Positions 1 through 9,364 of a stretch of 64,000 nt of DNA are shown one piece after another. Numbering within the stretch: position 1 is the first letter of the stretch; each line of letters begins with the position of its first letter. The position numbers and the translations under genes are program-made. The stretch is from Paracoccaceae bacterium (GTDB taxonomy: Bacteria; Pseudomonadota; Alphaproteobacteria; Rhodobacterales; Rhodobacteraceae): contig CACBXB010000004.1 of NCBI GenBank assembly GCA_902543185.1, positions 62,001 through 126,000 of the forward strand, given 5' to 3'. Below the pieces are notes generated by a model. It worked only from the letters and a program-made list of their open reading frames with translations. It ran no database searches and was not told the DNA's origin.

Positions 1-723
1 TTCAAGCATATTTAGATGAGTTTTTAGTTGTTCTTTATTTAAAAAAGCACAGCCATAAATCCGTTGAAGCTGCTCTCTATTGCTATCACCCCTCCAATAT
101 GCACCGGCAACATGCATTAATTTAAAACCATCTGCGGGAACTTGACCTGTATGTTGCAAGTGAGGGCCACGGCAAAGATCTTGCCAATCTCCATGCCAAT
201 ACATTCTTATAGGTTCGTCGCCCGGAATTGATTCAATCAGCTCAACTTTAAATGGCTCATTATTCTTTTTATAAAAGGCGATCGCTTCTTGACGGCTCCA
301 TACTTCAGTTTTAACCATGTCTCTAGCGTTTATTATTTCTTTCATTTTCTTTTCGATGAGAATTAAGTCATCTGCAGTGAAAGGATCTTTTCTGTCAAAA
401 TCATAGTACCACCCATCTCGGATGACGGGCCCAATAGTAACCTTAACGTCAGGCCAAATTTCTTGAACTGCACGGGCCATGATGTGAGCAAGGTCATGCC
501 TGACAAGTTCTAGAGCGGGTTCAGTATCTTTGATTGTATTTATAGCGATACTCGCGTCTTCCTTGATAGGCCAAGAAAGGTCAAAGTGTTGCCCATTTAC
601 TGTTGAGCTTATGGCTTTTTTTAATAGAGAAGGGGCAATGGAACTTGCAACTTCTTGTGAAGTTATTCCTTTATCGAATTTCTTTTGATTGCCGTCAGGA
701 AAAGTAAGAGTTACTTGGCTCAT
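1..723 (-). CDS. thrS: Threonyl-tRNA synthetase, N-terminal part (cut by window start)
   Basis: I translated this by hand from the minus strand; 241 codons are visible and the frame stays open to the window edge. It starts [16 protein letters not shown], a TGS domain (about residues 1-60). The editing domain follows, with HDLAH (HxxxH) and, further on, LCRGPH, the Cys/His metal-type motif of ThrRS editing sites. The enzyme charges tRNA-Thr and hydrolyses Ser-tRNA-Thr in the cytoplasm. The catalytic class II core and anticodon domain lie outside the window. A GAGGA ribosome site precedes the ATG. No T-box leader was recognised upstream. Confidence 0.95.
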   Translation of the reverse strand, partial: MSQVTLTFPDGNQKKFDKGITSQEVASSIAPSLLKKAISSTVNGQHFDLSWPIKEDASIAINTIKDTEPALELVRHDLAHIMARAVQEIWPDVKVTIGPVIRDGWYYDFDRKDPFTADDLILIEKKMKEIINARDMVKTEVWSRQEAIAFYKKNNEPFKVELIESIPGDEPIRMYWHGDWQDLCRGPHLQHTGQVPADGFKLMHVAGAYWRGDSNREQLQRIYGCAFLNKEQLKTHLNMLE

Positions 724-760
724 TATTATCGTCCTCATCAATTTGGCGCCTACAAAACGC

Positions 761-792
761 CCGGTTGTGGGTTAAGCTTTGATCCGGTTGTG
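761..792. repeat. Direct repeat CCGGTTGTG x2 in the thrS/hydrolase intergenic region
   Basis: The nine-base word CCGGTTGTG occurs at 761-769 and again at 784-792, 23 bases apart start to start. It lies between the divergent thrS and the hydrolase at 933. The spacing is about two helical turns, so a regulator site or part of the thrS leader is possible. No known regulator is recognised. Confidence 0.3.
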
Positions 793-932
793 AAGGGCTG
801 AGGCTTTTTCGTCAACCCTTAAATACTTTTGAACTGTTGAGTGCTGGCTTTTTTCACTTTAAATCATAAGTAGAAAAATATTGAAAAATAATATTAAGAA
901 TTTCTTTTTTTTAGAAAAGTTAAAGGTAAAAA

Positions 933-1676
933 ATGACAAAATTCCTAGCAACGCAAACTGGCCAAAAGTTAGCTTATTCATTTACTAAGGGGACAGGTCC
1001 TACTGTGGTTTTTTTGGGCGGTTTCAAATCAGACATGGAAGGTTCAAAGGCAATTTTTTTAGAAAAATGGGCGAAAAAAAGAAATAGGTCATTCTTGCGA
1101 TTTGATTATTCTGGTCATGGGCAATCTACTGGTGACTTTCTTAATCTTGGGATTGGAGATTGGTGTAATGATACTAAGCAAATTATTGAACTAACAAAAA
1201 ATGACGGAATAATTTTGATTGGTTCCTCTATGGGCGGCTGGATTTCATTATTATTAAGCCGAGAACTTGGTAGCAGGCTAAAAGGTTTAATTACAATAGC
1301 CGCTGCTCCAGACTTTACCGAAGATAGCATGTGGAAAAATTTTACTGAGGATCAAAAAAAAGAAGTTTTAAATAAAGGTGTCCTTTACTTACCTTCAGAC
1401 TATGGCGAGCCCTATCCAATAACACGCTATCTTATCGAAAATGGGCGGCAAAATCTTGTATTGCGTGAGCCACTAGAATTAAATTGTCCAGTTAGACTTA
1501 TGCAGGGAACTGAAGATACGGCAGTAACACGAGAAACTGCATTAAAATTATTTGATCATATCAGCGCAGATGACCTATCACTTTTTTTCAAACGTGGTGC
1601 TGACCATTCATTTTCTGATCAAGGTTGTTTGGAAATCCTTGAGAAAAACGTAGAAAATATGTTGGAAATATGGTAA
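933..1676 (+). CDS. Alpha/beta hydrolase, ABHD10-like
   Basis: A 247-residue single-domain alpha/beta hydrolase. The nucleophile elbow GSSMGG places the catalytic serine at about Ser99. RFDYSGHGQS precedes it, as in the ABHD10/palmitoyl-thioesterase-like group. The likely acid is in GTEDTAV and the likely histidine in GADHSF near the C terminus. No signal peptide is visible, so it is probably cytoplasmic. AAAGG sits ahead of the ATG. Its stop overlaps the start of a second hydrolase by 7 bases, so the two are probably co-translated. The substrate is unknown; esterase or thioesterase activity is inferred from the fold only. Confidence 0.85.
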   Translation: MTKFLATQTGQKLAYSFTKGTGPTVVFLGGFKSDMEGSKAIFLEKWAKKRNRSFLRFDYSGHGQSTGDFLNLGIGDWCNDTKQIIELTKNDGIILIGSSMGGWISLLLSRELGSRLKGLITIAAAPDFTEDSMWKNFTEDQKKEVLNKGVLYLPSDYGEPYPITRYLIENGRQNLVLREPLELNCPVRLMQGTEDTAVTRETALKLFDHISADDLSLFFKRGADHSFSDQGCLEILEKNVENMLEIW

Positions 1677-2608
1677 TTTTTGTTATTTTTCTAGGATTTT
1701 TACTTGTTATTTTCCTCTTAGGAAAGCGCGAGCCTGCTGACTTAACTTTACCGAAAGTATCGATCATTACGGGTGTAGATCATTATTTAGAACAGAGAGA
1801 GAAAGAAGTTTTAGGCTTGCAGCCTGGTGTCTGTAAGGAAGTAATCTGGGCAGGAAAAAAGGGAAAAAAAACAAAATTTTCTATTATTTTTCTACATGGA
1901 TTTTCAGCCTCAAAGTTTGAGTTGTCTCCATTTCCTAATGCTATAGCGCTGGGGCTGAACGCCAATATATACAACGCTCGTCTAACGGGGCATGGATGTG
2001 GGGGAGAGGCGCTTGGTAAAGTAAAAGTGAAAGATTGGGTTTTTGATTTATCTGAAGCTTTAGAAATAGGCAGAAAAATTGGTGAGAAAATCATTATAAT
2101 TGGCTCATCTACGGGAGGTACTTTAGCAGCCGTGGCTGCGTCTGAAAAAAACGTCTCCGGAATTATTTTTGTATCACCGAATTTTAAAGTTCGACATCGA
2201 TTTTTTCAAATCTTTACACTTGGTTTTGCTCGATTTTGGATCCCGCTCATCCTGGGTAAATACCGTGAATTTCGGCCCATATCAAAAGAGCATGCAATAT
2301 ATTGGACGACCCGTTACCCAATAGTTGCAGTTATAACCATGGCTACACTTGTTAAAAAAGTTGTAAGTCAGAATTTTAATAAAAAAAAATGTCCTGCCTT
2401 ATTTATTGTTTCAGAGGAAGATAAAGTTGTAGATGCTAAGAAAACTCTCAAAATTGCTGAACAATGGGGAGGAAAATCATTTATTAATTTGGTAAAATGC
2501 GGTCCTAATGATGATCCATATTCACATGTTCTTGCGGGCGATATCAAGTCACCAACGCAGACTGATAAGCTTGTTGAGACGTCGCTTGCCTGGATTAAAT
2601 CTTTGTGA
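1670..2608 (+). CDS. Membrane-anchored alpha/beta hydrolase (carboxylesterase-like)
   Basis: 312 residues. Residues 1-18 are a strongly hydrophobic segment ending at GKREP, most likely an N-terminal membrane anchor. The hydrolase core follows: FLHGFSASKFE (oxyanion region), the elbow GSSTGG with Ser147, an acid candidate in SEEDKVVD and a histidine candidate in DPYSHVLAGD. This arrangement resembles bacterial carboxylesterases and monoglyceride-lipase-like proteins. It overlaps the upstream hydrolase by 7 bases, which suggests a two-gene unit acting on related acyl esters. The substrate cannot be read from the sequence. Confidence 0.8.
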   Translation: MVIFVIFLGFLLVIFLLGKREPADLTLPKVSIITGVDHYLEQREKEVLGLQPGVCKEVIWAGKKGKKTKFSIIFLHGFSASKFELSPFPNAIALGLNANIYNARLTGHGCGGEALGKVKVKDWVFDLSEALEIGRKIGEKIIIIGSSTGGTLAAVAASEKNVSGIIFVSPNFKVRHRFFQIFTLGFARFWIPLILGKYREFRPISKEHAIYWTTRYPIVAVITMATLVKKVVSQNFNKKKCPALFIVSEEDKVVDAKKTLKIAEQWGGKSFINLVKCGPNDDPYSHVLAGDIKSPTQTDKLVETSLAWIKSL

Positions 2609-2644
2609 TGTAGTAAAATTCTTGAATTCAACTAGGTGTGAAAT

Positions 2645-3406
2645 ATGTTACCTCGAACCCCATCCTTTCGGTTAGATGGAAAACGCGCAGTAGTGACTGG
2701 AGGATCCCGTGGCATCGGCCTTGGGTGCGCAGTTGCTTTGGCGGAGGAGGGGGCAAATGTAACAATTGTTGCGCGGTCTAAAGATCAAGTTTTTGAAACA
2801 GTAAATAAAATGAAATCTGAAGGCTTCTCTGTATCAGGAGCTCCAATGGATGTGACTGACATCGATAGTGTGAAAAACTTAATGGATGAATTTTCTGATA
2901 TTGATATTCTAGTAAATTCGGCTGGGATCGCACGACATACTCCTACAGTTGATACAACAGTAGCTGATTTTGATGATGTAATGTCTTTGAATGTGCGATC
3001 CGCATATTTTTTAGCTCAAACAGCTGCGAAGAAAATGATAGCTAAGGGTGTGGGTGGCTCAATAATTCAAATTAGTAGCCAAATGGCTCATGTAGGTGGG
3101 ATTGATAGAGCAGTTTATTGTGGCACAAAGCATGCAATTGAGGGCATAAATAAATCAATGGCGACGGAGTTTGGGCCACAAAAAATTAGAGTAAATTCTA
3201 TTTGTCCAACTTTTGTTAGAACACCTTTTACGGAGTCTACGTTTAAAGATCCACAAAAAGTTAAGTGGATAGAGGCAAAAATTAAGCTTGGAAGGGTCGG
3301 TGAAGTTGAGGATATTATGGGCGCCGTAAAATTTTTAGCTTCCGACGTTTCAGCCATGGTTACCGGTTCATCTATACTTATAGACGGTGGTTGGACAGCC
3401 GGTTAA
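2645..3406 (+). CDS. Short-chain dehydrogenase/reductase
   Basis: A 253-residue classical SDR. The NAD(P) motif TGGSRGIG is at about residues 18-25, NSAG at 91-94, the catalytic Ser is in QISS, and Tyr158/Lys162 lie in YCGTKHA. The C terminus ends in the usual ILIDGGW segment. The family reduces or oxidises carbonyl/alcohol groups of sugars, acyl chains or steroids; the substrate is not determinable here. An AGGTG site lies six bases before the ATG. It sits 36 bases after the hydrolase pair and may be transcribed with it. The catalytic set is complete, unlike the second SDR at 18416. Confidence 0.9.
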   Translation: MLPRTPSFRLDGKRAVVTGGSRGIGLGCAVALAEEGANVTIVARSKDQVFETVNKMKSEGFSVSGAPMDVTDIDSVKNLMDEFSDIDILVNSAGIARHTPTVDTTVADFDDVMSLNVRSAYFLAQTAAKKMIAKGVGGSIIQISSQMAHVGGIDRAVYCGTKHAIEGINKSMATEFGPQKIRVNSICPTFVRTPFTESTFKDPQKVKWIEAKIKLGRVGEVEDIMGAVKFLASDVSAMVTGSSILIDGGWTAG

Positions 3407-3452
3407 ATGCCCAGCGGTCCAAATTTTAATATTAAAAACCCTTAGAATACTA

Positions 3453-3989
3453 TCAGCTGTCTTTTTTTAAATACTGTTCAATTTTTGAGGTAATTTTGGG
3501 AGAAGTTGGTTTTGTGATAGAATTATAAGTCTCAACTAGATTACCCTCAGGATCCAATAATACTTTGTAAAAATTCCACCTTGGCGTGAAACCGTACTCA
3601 TTTTGCATCCACTGGAAAAATGGATGAGCCTGACCACCTTTTACAGATGTGATAGTTGTCATTGGTAGACTAAGGTTATAATTAATTTCACAAAAATTTT
3701 GAACAGCTGCATCTGTTTTAAGCTCTTGATTGAAATCGTTTGAAGGTACAGTTATAACAACCAGTCCTTGTTCAGAATACTTGTCATGTAATTTCTGTAA
3801 CCCTTCGTATTGATAGGTAAAGCCACAGCGACTGGCTGTATTTACAATTAAAATTGGACTACCTCTAAATTCTTTAAGGTTAAGGACTCCTCCGTCAATA
3901 TTTTCAAACTCGAAACCACTTGCGGCATGAACAGGACTCATCATTAACATCAAACTTAACCCAAAAATTTTCAAAAAATCTATAACCAT
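3453..3989 (-). CDS. Exported glutathione peroxidase family protein
   Basis: 178 residues. Residues 1-22 form a signal peptide ending in VHA-A, so it is probably periplasmic. The thioredoxin-like fold follows, with NTASRCGFT carrying the peroxidatic Cys55 (an ordinary cysteine codon, not selenocysteine) and PRWNFYK carrying the conserved Trp-Asn. The usual FPCNQF block reads VPSNDFNQE here, so the Gln of the catalytic tetrad and the block's cysteine are replaced. A similar change is, as I recall, common in rhodobacterial members. It likely reduces peroxides or lipid hydroperoxides with thioredoxin or glutathione; the reductant is unknown. It is convergent with the SDR at 2645. Confidence 0.9.
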   Translation of the reverse strand: MVIDFLKIFGLSLMLMMSPVHAASGFEFENIDGGVLNLKEFRGSPILIVNTASRCGFTYQYEGLQKLHDKYSEQGLVVITVPSNDFNQELKTDAAVQNFCEINYNLSLPMTTITSVKGGQAHPFFQWMQNEYGFTPRWNFYKVLLDPEGNLVETYNSITKPTSPKITSKIEQYLKKDS

Positions 3990-4036
3990 GTAAAGAAAAT
4001 TAGCCCGATTTTCACAGTGTCAATAAATGTTTTCTA

Positions 4037-5854
4037 TCAATCGAATGTTTCTAACTCATCGATCATTTCAGATATCATCGATAAGCCCTTGGACCAAAAT
4101 TCAGGATCACTAGCGTCTAAGCCAAAGGGTTTAAGTAATTCCTTATGATGCTTTGATCCTCCAGCGGATAGCATTTCAAAGTACTTATCTTCGAAACCTT
4201 TAGGATTTTCTTTGTATGTGGCGTAGAGTGCATTTACCAAGCCATCTCCAAATGCATAGGCGTAAACATAGAAAGGTGAATGCACAAAGTGGGGTATGTA
4301 GCTCCAAAACGTTTCATACCCGTCTACGAATTCAAATGCTGGACCGAGACTTTCAGATTGAACAGACATCCACAAAGAATTGATGTCTGATGGCGTAAGT
4401 TCTCCATTCTTTCGGGCATCATGAAGCTTACATTCAAAATCGTAGAAAGCAATTTGCCTGACAACGGTATTAATCATGTCTTCTACTTTATTGGCCAGTA
4501 GGACCTTTCGTTCAGTTTTATCAGATGCTTGGTCAAGCATCTGTTGAAACGTAAGCATTTCTCCAAAAACAGAAGCCGTTTCAGCTAGCGTAAGAGGTGT
4601 CGAAGATAGCATCTGCCCCTGCGAAGACGCCAAAACTTGATGAACACCGTGACCAAGTTCGTGAGCTAATGTCATCACATCGCGCGGTTTTCCAAGATAA
4701 TTTAGCATTATGTAGGGATGAACATCTGTCACCGTAGGATGAGCAAATGCTCCGGGCGCTTTCCCTGGTTTTACACCTGCGTCAATCCAACCCTTATCAA
4801 AGAAAGGAGTAATCAAATCTGACATGCGGTTGTCGAAATTTATATATGCATCCGTCACTATCACTTGTGCTTGATCCCATGTAACCAACCTATCACTTTC
4901 CATGGGCAATGGGGCATTCCTATCCCAAACCTCCATGATTTCAAGACCAAGCCATTTCCGTTTCAATTCATAATACCGATGACTAATTTTTGGATATGCT
5001 TTTACAACAGAATTCCTCAAGGCTTCTACTACCTCTGGTTCGACCTGATTTGCTAAGTGTCGACCCATTTGGGCGGTTGGCATTCCCCTCCAGCGGTCAA
5101 CTATTTCTTTTTCTTTGACCTGGGTATTATGGATCCGTGTGAAAACTTTTATGTTTTCCATGAAAACTCTGGCTAATTCATGGGTAGCGTTTTCTCTATT
5201 TTCGCGTTTTTGGTCAGTTAAAAGGTTGAGCGTAGCTTCTATGTTTAGTGTCTCGTCGCCAATTTTAAATTTTAAACCAGCAATAGTTTCGTCAAATAAT
5301 TTTTCCCAGGCATCTCCAACAATTCCAAGGTCGTGAAGAAACTTTTCAATTTCGTCCGATAGTTGATAAGGTTTAAGGGCTCTTATTTTTTCAAAAATTG
5401 GCTTATAACGGGCAAGTTCTACATTTTCTTTTAGTAGCTTTTCTAAAAATTCATCTTCTAAGCTGTTAATTTCAAGAGAAAAAAATACTAGCTTTGTAGT
5501 AAAGATGGTAATTTTTTCTTGCATGTCAGATAAAAATTTTGCGCGTTCAGCATCAGTTGTTTTCTGATAATAACGAAGGCCAGCATAAGAAATTACTCGG
5601 CCTGAGATCGAACTAATCTTCTCATTTCGGACAACACAATTTAACATTTCATCAGCAGAAAGTAATTTTAACTTGCCTTCATAGTCCTTGGCAAATTCAT
5701 CGCATTCTTTTTCTAACCAACTTAAATCACTTACCAATTCTTTCGCATCAGTTGAAGTATAAAGGTCATTCAAGTTCCAATCGGGAAGTTGGCCTAATTC
5801 AGAAGATCCTTTGGGATACTCAGAATCAAAAGTCGGGGTTGGAAGTTGAAACAT
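4037..5854 (-). CDS. pepF: Oligoendopeptidase F, M3 metallopeptidase
   Basis: 605 residues, the normal length for bacterial PepF. The zinc motif HELGH (His398, Glu399, His402) lies in LAHELGHGVHQ, with a further glutamate ligand expected in LAETASVFGEM. The N-terminal helical region covers roughly residues 25-190 and the catalytic domain the rest. No signal peptide is seen, so it is a cytoplasmic enzyme that cleaves short oligopeptides. It lies downstream of the ligase gene on the same strand with a 61-base gap. That gap is where the helicase and phosphoesterase partners of the ligase cluster often sit in other genomes. Confidence 0.95.
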   Translation of the reverse strand: MFQLPTPTFDSEYPKGSSELGQLPDWNLNDLYTSTDAKELVSDLSWLEKECDEFAKDYEGKLKLLSADEMLNCVVRNEKISSISGRVISYAGLRYYQKTTDAERAKFLSDMQEKITIFTTKLVFFSLEINSLEDEFLEKLLKENVELARYKPIFEKIRALKPYQLSDEIEKFLHDLGIVGDAWEKLFDETIAGLKFKIGDETLNIEATLNLLTDQKRENRENATHELARVFMENIKVFTRIHNTQVKEKEIVDRWRGMPTAQMGRHLANQVEPEVVEALRNSVVKAYPKISHRYYELKRKWLGLEIMEVWDRNAPLPMESDRLVTWDQAQVIVTDAYINFDNRMSDLITPFFDKGWIDAGVKPGKAPGAFAHPTVTDVHPYIMLNYLGKPRDVMTLAHELGHGVHQVLASSQGQMLSSTPLTLAETASVFGEMLTFQQMLDQASDKTERKVLLANKVEDMINTVVRQIAFYDFECKLHDARKNGELTPSDINSLWMSVQSESLGPAFEFVDGYETFWSYIPHFVHSPFYVYAYAFGDGLVNALYATYKENPKGFEDKYFEMLSAGGSKHHKELLKPFGLDASDPEFWSKGLSMISEMIDELETFD

Positions 5855-5915
5855 ATTTTACCTCTAGGTTTAAGTATCACGGTTATGTAACTGTAATATA
5901 TGGAACTACAAGAGT

Positions 5916-7499
5916 TTAAGTTAAAAAAGCTTTGAGATCTTCTAATTTATTTGCATCCTTTGGTAATTTATCATGCCGCCATCTCAACATTCTTGGGAAA
6001 CGTAATGCCACCCCCGATTTATGCCTTGTGCTTTCGTGAATGCCTTCAAAAGCAATTTCAAAAACCAATTCTGGCGGCACCTGTCGAACAGGCCCAAATT
6101 TCTGAATTGTGTTTTTTTTAACCCAGGACGTAATTTGCCGAAACTCTTCGTCTTTCAGCCCTGAGTAGGCTTTTGTAAAGGGTACTAGATGGTTGTTGTC
6201 CCAAATAGCAAAAGTATAATCAGTATAAAGATTTGCTCTTCGACCATGACCTGCCTGAGCATAGATTAACACTCCGTCAATGGTGAGTGGATCCAATTTC
6301 CATTTCCACCAATCACCTCTTTTTCTTCCACTATAATACTCACTATTCTTATTCTTTAGCATTATACCTTCTGCCCTTTGAGATCTGGATGTTTCTCTGA
6401 TGCGCGCTAAGTTTGTCCACGTTTTACTGACGATTTCCGCTGATAATTTAATTGGTAATTTATTTGGTATTAGTTTTACAAGCTTTGCCAATTTTAATCG
6501 CCGTAATTCTAGGTTTTGGTTTCGGATATCCACTCCTTCAAATTCTAAAAGATCATAGGCAATCAAGATAACTGGAGCAGCCTCCATGACAGATTTTGAA
6601 ACTTTTTTTCTCCCAATACGCTTTTGTAAGATGTTAAAATCTAATGGTTTTTTCCCATTCCAGGCCACTATTTCTCCGTCCAGGACGGATCCATCAGGTA
6701 TAAATTCTAATAAGGCTTTCAATTCGGGAAATCTTTCCGTCAAATTTTCTTCACCTCTGGACCAAATAAATAGTTCCTTTCTTCTTTTTATAATTTGTCC
6801 TCTAATTCCGTCCCATTTCCACTCTGCGATCCAGTCTGACCTTTTCCCTAAGTCTTCAGTTTCCTTGTCTAATCCGTACGCTAAACAAAAGGGATAAGGT
6901 CGGCTAATATCCGACTTCCGCTCATCATTGAGGATTAGGTTGTTCCAACTTATTGTTTCTGGGTGCCAATTTCCCATCAAGCGCAGCGAAAGTTCAAATT
7001 CATCAATATCAGTGATTTTTGAAATCGCTCTTAAGGTTAATTTTTGGCTCACGCCCAATCGAAATCCACCAGTAATCAATTTGTTAAAAACAAAACACTC
7101 TTTCTTGTTTAGAGTTGCCCATGCATTTACGACAAATTGACGTTTTTCTTCTATGCTTTTTTTTTCCAGCTGTCTGAGTTCGGAGATCCATGCAGTGAGG
7201 CTTTTTTCTGAAAATTGATTTTTTTCAGGGGTCAAAAGGGATATGGTTTCAGCTAAGTCACCTATAACTGAGTAGGTATCTTCAAGTAACCAAGTTGGCA
7301 ATTTTGTTACTTCACAGGCCCACTCTCTCAAATAGCTTGTACTTATTAATCTTTTTGGCCTTCGGCCTGAAAACAAAGCTATGCACCAAAGTTTGTCTGA
7401 GTTAATGGCATTTTCAAAAAAACTTGCCAATAATTCTATTTTTTTATTGGTTTTTGTCGTTTGATCTAGACTGTAAACAAGGTTTGCAAAATTTTTCAT
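5916..7499 (-). CDS. ATP-dependent DNA ligase, exonuclease-associated type
   Basis: 527 residues. The adenylation motif KWDGIR gives Lys228 as the nucleophile. An N-terminal helical DNA-binding domain (about 1-200) precedes it; motif-rich nucleotidyltransferase (about 225-400) and OB-fold (about 400-527) regions follow, including WWKWK and the C-terminal FPRMLRWR. It belongs to the bacterial ATP-dependent ligases linked to an MBL-fold exonuclease, a DEXH helicase and the phosphoesterase PdeM in a DNA-damage cluster. The exonuclease gene is directly upstream, 14 bases away, so the pair forms an operon. The helicase and PdeM are not next to it here. It likely seals nicks during repair, alongside the essential NAD-dependent LigA expected elsewhere. 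Confidence 0.92.
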   Translation of the reverse strand: MKNFANLVYSLDQTTKTNKKIELLASFFENAINSDKLWCIALFSGRRPKRLISTSYLREWACEVTKLPTWLLEDTYSVIGDLAETISLLTPEKNQFSEKSLTAWISELRQLEKKSIEEKRQFVVNAWATLNKKECFVFNKLITGGFRLGVSQKLTLRAISKITDIDEFELSLRLMGNWHPETISWNNLILNDERKSDISRPYPFCLAYGLDKETEDLGKRSDWIAEWKWDGIRGQIIKRRKELFIWSRGEENLTERFPELKALLEFIPDGSVLDGEIVAWNGKKPLDFNILQKRIGRKKVSKSVMEAAPVILIAYDLLEFEGVDIRNQNLELRRLKLAKLVKLIPNKLPIKLSAEIVSKTWTNLARIRETSRSQRAEGIMLKNKNSEYYSGRKRGDWWKWKLDPLTIDGVLIYAQAGHGRRANLYTDYTFAIWDNNHLVPFTKAYSGLKDEEFRQITSWVKKNTIQKFGPVRQVPPELVFEIAFEGIHESTRHKSGVALRFPRMLRWRHDKLPKDANKLEDLKAFLT

Positions 7500-7513
7500 A
7501 ATTTCAATAAAAC

Positions 7514-8506
7514 TTAAATGTCTTCTTCCGCTGTCAAAAATTCTGTATTTACGATTGAGGCGTCTAAGCCTTTAAACCTCAGCCATTTTGAAAAACTTTC
7601 TGTATATCCATGGGTCACAAAAATTTTTTCAGCCTCTGTTTCTCTAATGGCCCAGTTTAGCCCAACCCAGTCTGCGTGATCAGAAATCACAAACCCTTTA
7701 TCGGCTGCTCGCCTTCTCTTTATCCCTCTTATCGCCATCCAGCCACTCGCATATCCTGTAGATATTTTCCCAAATTTTTTTATCCAAGAAGTAGATAGAG
7801 CAGAGGGTGGTGCCAAGACGATAGCATTTTTAAAATCATTTAATTTTAGTTTGGATGAGACAAGAGTTGTTTTCGGAATGGCTATTTTTTGTTCACGCAT
7901 TATTTGATTTGTTTTTTCTATAGCGCCATGCGTGAGTATGGGCCCAATATTGCTATCTATTCCCGATATTAATCGTTGTGCCTTTCCTAGGCCATACGCT
8001 GCCAAAACAGGTGTAAGGCCTTCCTTATTGCACTGCAGCCACCAAGTATTGATTTCCTCAAATATTTCTTCCTGCGGCGACCAATTAAAGGCAGGTAACC
8101 CAAAAGTACACTCACTGATAAAACTATGACATTTTATGGGGTTGAAAGGTGTGGATAATCCATCGTCTACTACCTTATAATCACCAGATACAACCCATCT
8201 TTCGCCTTTTATTTCAGCCAAAATTTGTGCAGATCCGGGAACATGTCCAGCCGGGTGAAAACTAATACTTACTCCATTTAAATTTATTATTCTTTCATAA
8301 GGGATAGTCTCAATTTTAACGTTACCAAGCCTATGACGAATAACTGGAGCAGCTATTTCAGTACATAAGTATATTTTACTGCCGTATCTTGCATGATCTG
8401 CGTGGCCGTGGGTAATGAGCGCCCTTTCTACGGGACGCCAAGGGTCAATGTAAAAGTCACCCTGGCTACAGTATATACCTTGCGGCCTAAATTCGAATAC
8501 AGACAT
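7514..8506 (-). CDS. Ligase-associated MBL-fold DNA exonuclease
   Basis: 330 residues of the metallo-beta-lactamase/beta-CASP type. The metal motif HGHADH (His33, His35, Asp37, His38) is intact. HPAGHVPGSAQ and SGDYK supply further ligands, and the beta-CASP part ends with FVISDHADW and FVTHGYTE. Family members are called putative exonuclease, DNA ligase-associated. They act with the downstream ATP-dependent ligase in processing damaged ends. It is the first gene of a two-gene unit; no GTTC-N7-GTTC LexA box was found in the 80 bases upstream. The start ATG at 8504-8506 is the only reasonable choice because MSVFEFRPQGIY matches the family N terminus. Confidence 0.9.
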   Translation of the reverse strand: MSVFEFRPQGIYCSQGDFYIDPWRPVERALITHGHADHARYGSKIYLCTEIAAPVIRHRLGNVKIETIPYERIINLNGVSISFHPAGHVPGSAQILAEIKGERWVVSGDYKVVDDGLSTPFNPIKCHSFISECTFGLPAFNWSPQEEIFEEINTWWLQCNKEGLTPVLAAYGLGKAQRLISGIDSNIGPILTHGAIEKTNQIMREQKIAIPKTTLVSSKLKLNDFKNAIVLAPPSALSTSWIKKFGKISTGYASGWMAIRGIKRRRAADKGFVISDHADWVGLNWAIRETEAEKIFVTHGYTESFSKWLRFKGLDASIVNTEFLTAEEDI

Positions 8507-8588
8507 GTTTTAAATATAGCGTTTGAGCTTTGGCTTGCCATTCAAAATTCCTATTGTAATCTGACAACGTACTTATTTGAGGTGTGAT

Positions 8589-9356
8589 ATGTCCAATTTG
8601 AGTGGGTTCAAAGAAAAAATGTTATCTGGTGAAATTCTGGCTGGAACATTTTTAAAGACACCTAACTATATAATTGTTGAAGTGCTTGCTCAAAGCAAAC
8701 TTGATTTTATATGCTTAGATGCTGAGCATTCCCCGTTTGATCGTGCGGCGCTGGATCAATGTTTAGCAATTTCAAAGGCTTTGGATTTTCCTGTTTTCGT
8801 CAGAGTAGGTGAAGGCTCTGCTAAAGAAATTTTATGGGCTTTGGATTGTGGAGCTGTTGGTTTGGTAATTCCTCATGTTGATACGGTTGAGAAAGCTAAA
8901 TTTGCCTCGAAATCTGCTCGATATGGTTTAGGAGGACGTGGTTTTGCTGGTTCGACACGCTGGGCGGGATATGCAACTGAAGATATGCCTTCTATAATTA
9001 AACGATCCAACGAAGAAACAGTGGTGTTGGCACAAATAGAAGAGCCTGCTGGTGTGGAAAAGGCTTCAGAAATAGCAGCCATCCCTGGTATTGATGGGCT
9101 TTTCGTGGGACCTGCTGATTTGTCTGTGGGATATGGATATGATCATCAAAACTCTGATGAACTAAAAGCGGCGTTAATCTCTGTTGGAGAAGCAGCGCGC
9201 AAGGCTAATAAAACATTCGTTTCTTTTGTTTCCAGTCCAGAAAAAGCCCATGAATGGAGCCAAAATTATGGTATAACGATGTTTTTTATTTCTTCTGAGC
9301 ATAATTGGCTCAGGGACACAGCTAATGCGGTTGCAGATAAAGTACACAAAATCTGA
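8589..9356 (+). CDS. HpcH/HpaI family aldolase
   Basis: 255 residues from ATG 8589. An in-frame TTG exists at 8577, but the GAGG at 8579-8582 fits the ATG. Motifs are FICLDAEHSPFD (metal and substrate region), FVRVGEG, and EPAGVEKASEIAAIPGIDG followed by LFVGPADLS. These are typical of class II pyruvate aldolases such as 4-hydroxy-2-oxoheptanedioate aldolase or 2-keto-3-deoxy-L-rhamnonate aldolase. It catalyses retro-aldol cleavage of a 2-oxo acid to pyruvate plus an aldehyde, using a divalent metal. The exact substrate is unclear because no aromatic- or sugar-catabolic neighbours are present. It is convergent with the hydrolase at 9365. Confidence 0.88.
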   Translation: MSNLSGFKEKMLSGEILAGTFLKTPNYIIVEVLAQSKLDFICLDAEHSPFDRAALDQCLAISKALDFPVFVRVGEGSAKEILWALDCGAVGLVIPHVDTVEKAKFASKSARYGLGGRGFAGSTRWAGYATEDMPSIIKRSNEETVVLAQIEEPAGVEKASEIAAIPGIDGLFVGPADLSVGYGYDHQNSDELKAALISVGEAARKANKTFVSFVSSPEKAHEWSQNYGITMFFISSEHNWLRDTANAVADKVHKI

Positions 9357-9364
9357 ATATAACT

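Noticed and set aside
797-822. Imperfect hairpin AGGGCTGA/TCAACCCT near thrS as terminator or attenuator
   Set aside because: A mismatch in the stem and no T tract; too weak to call.
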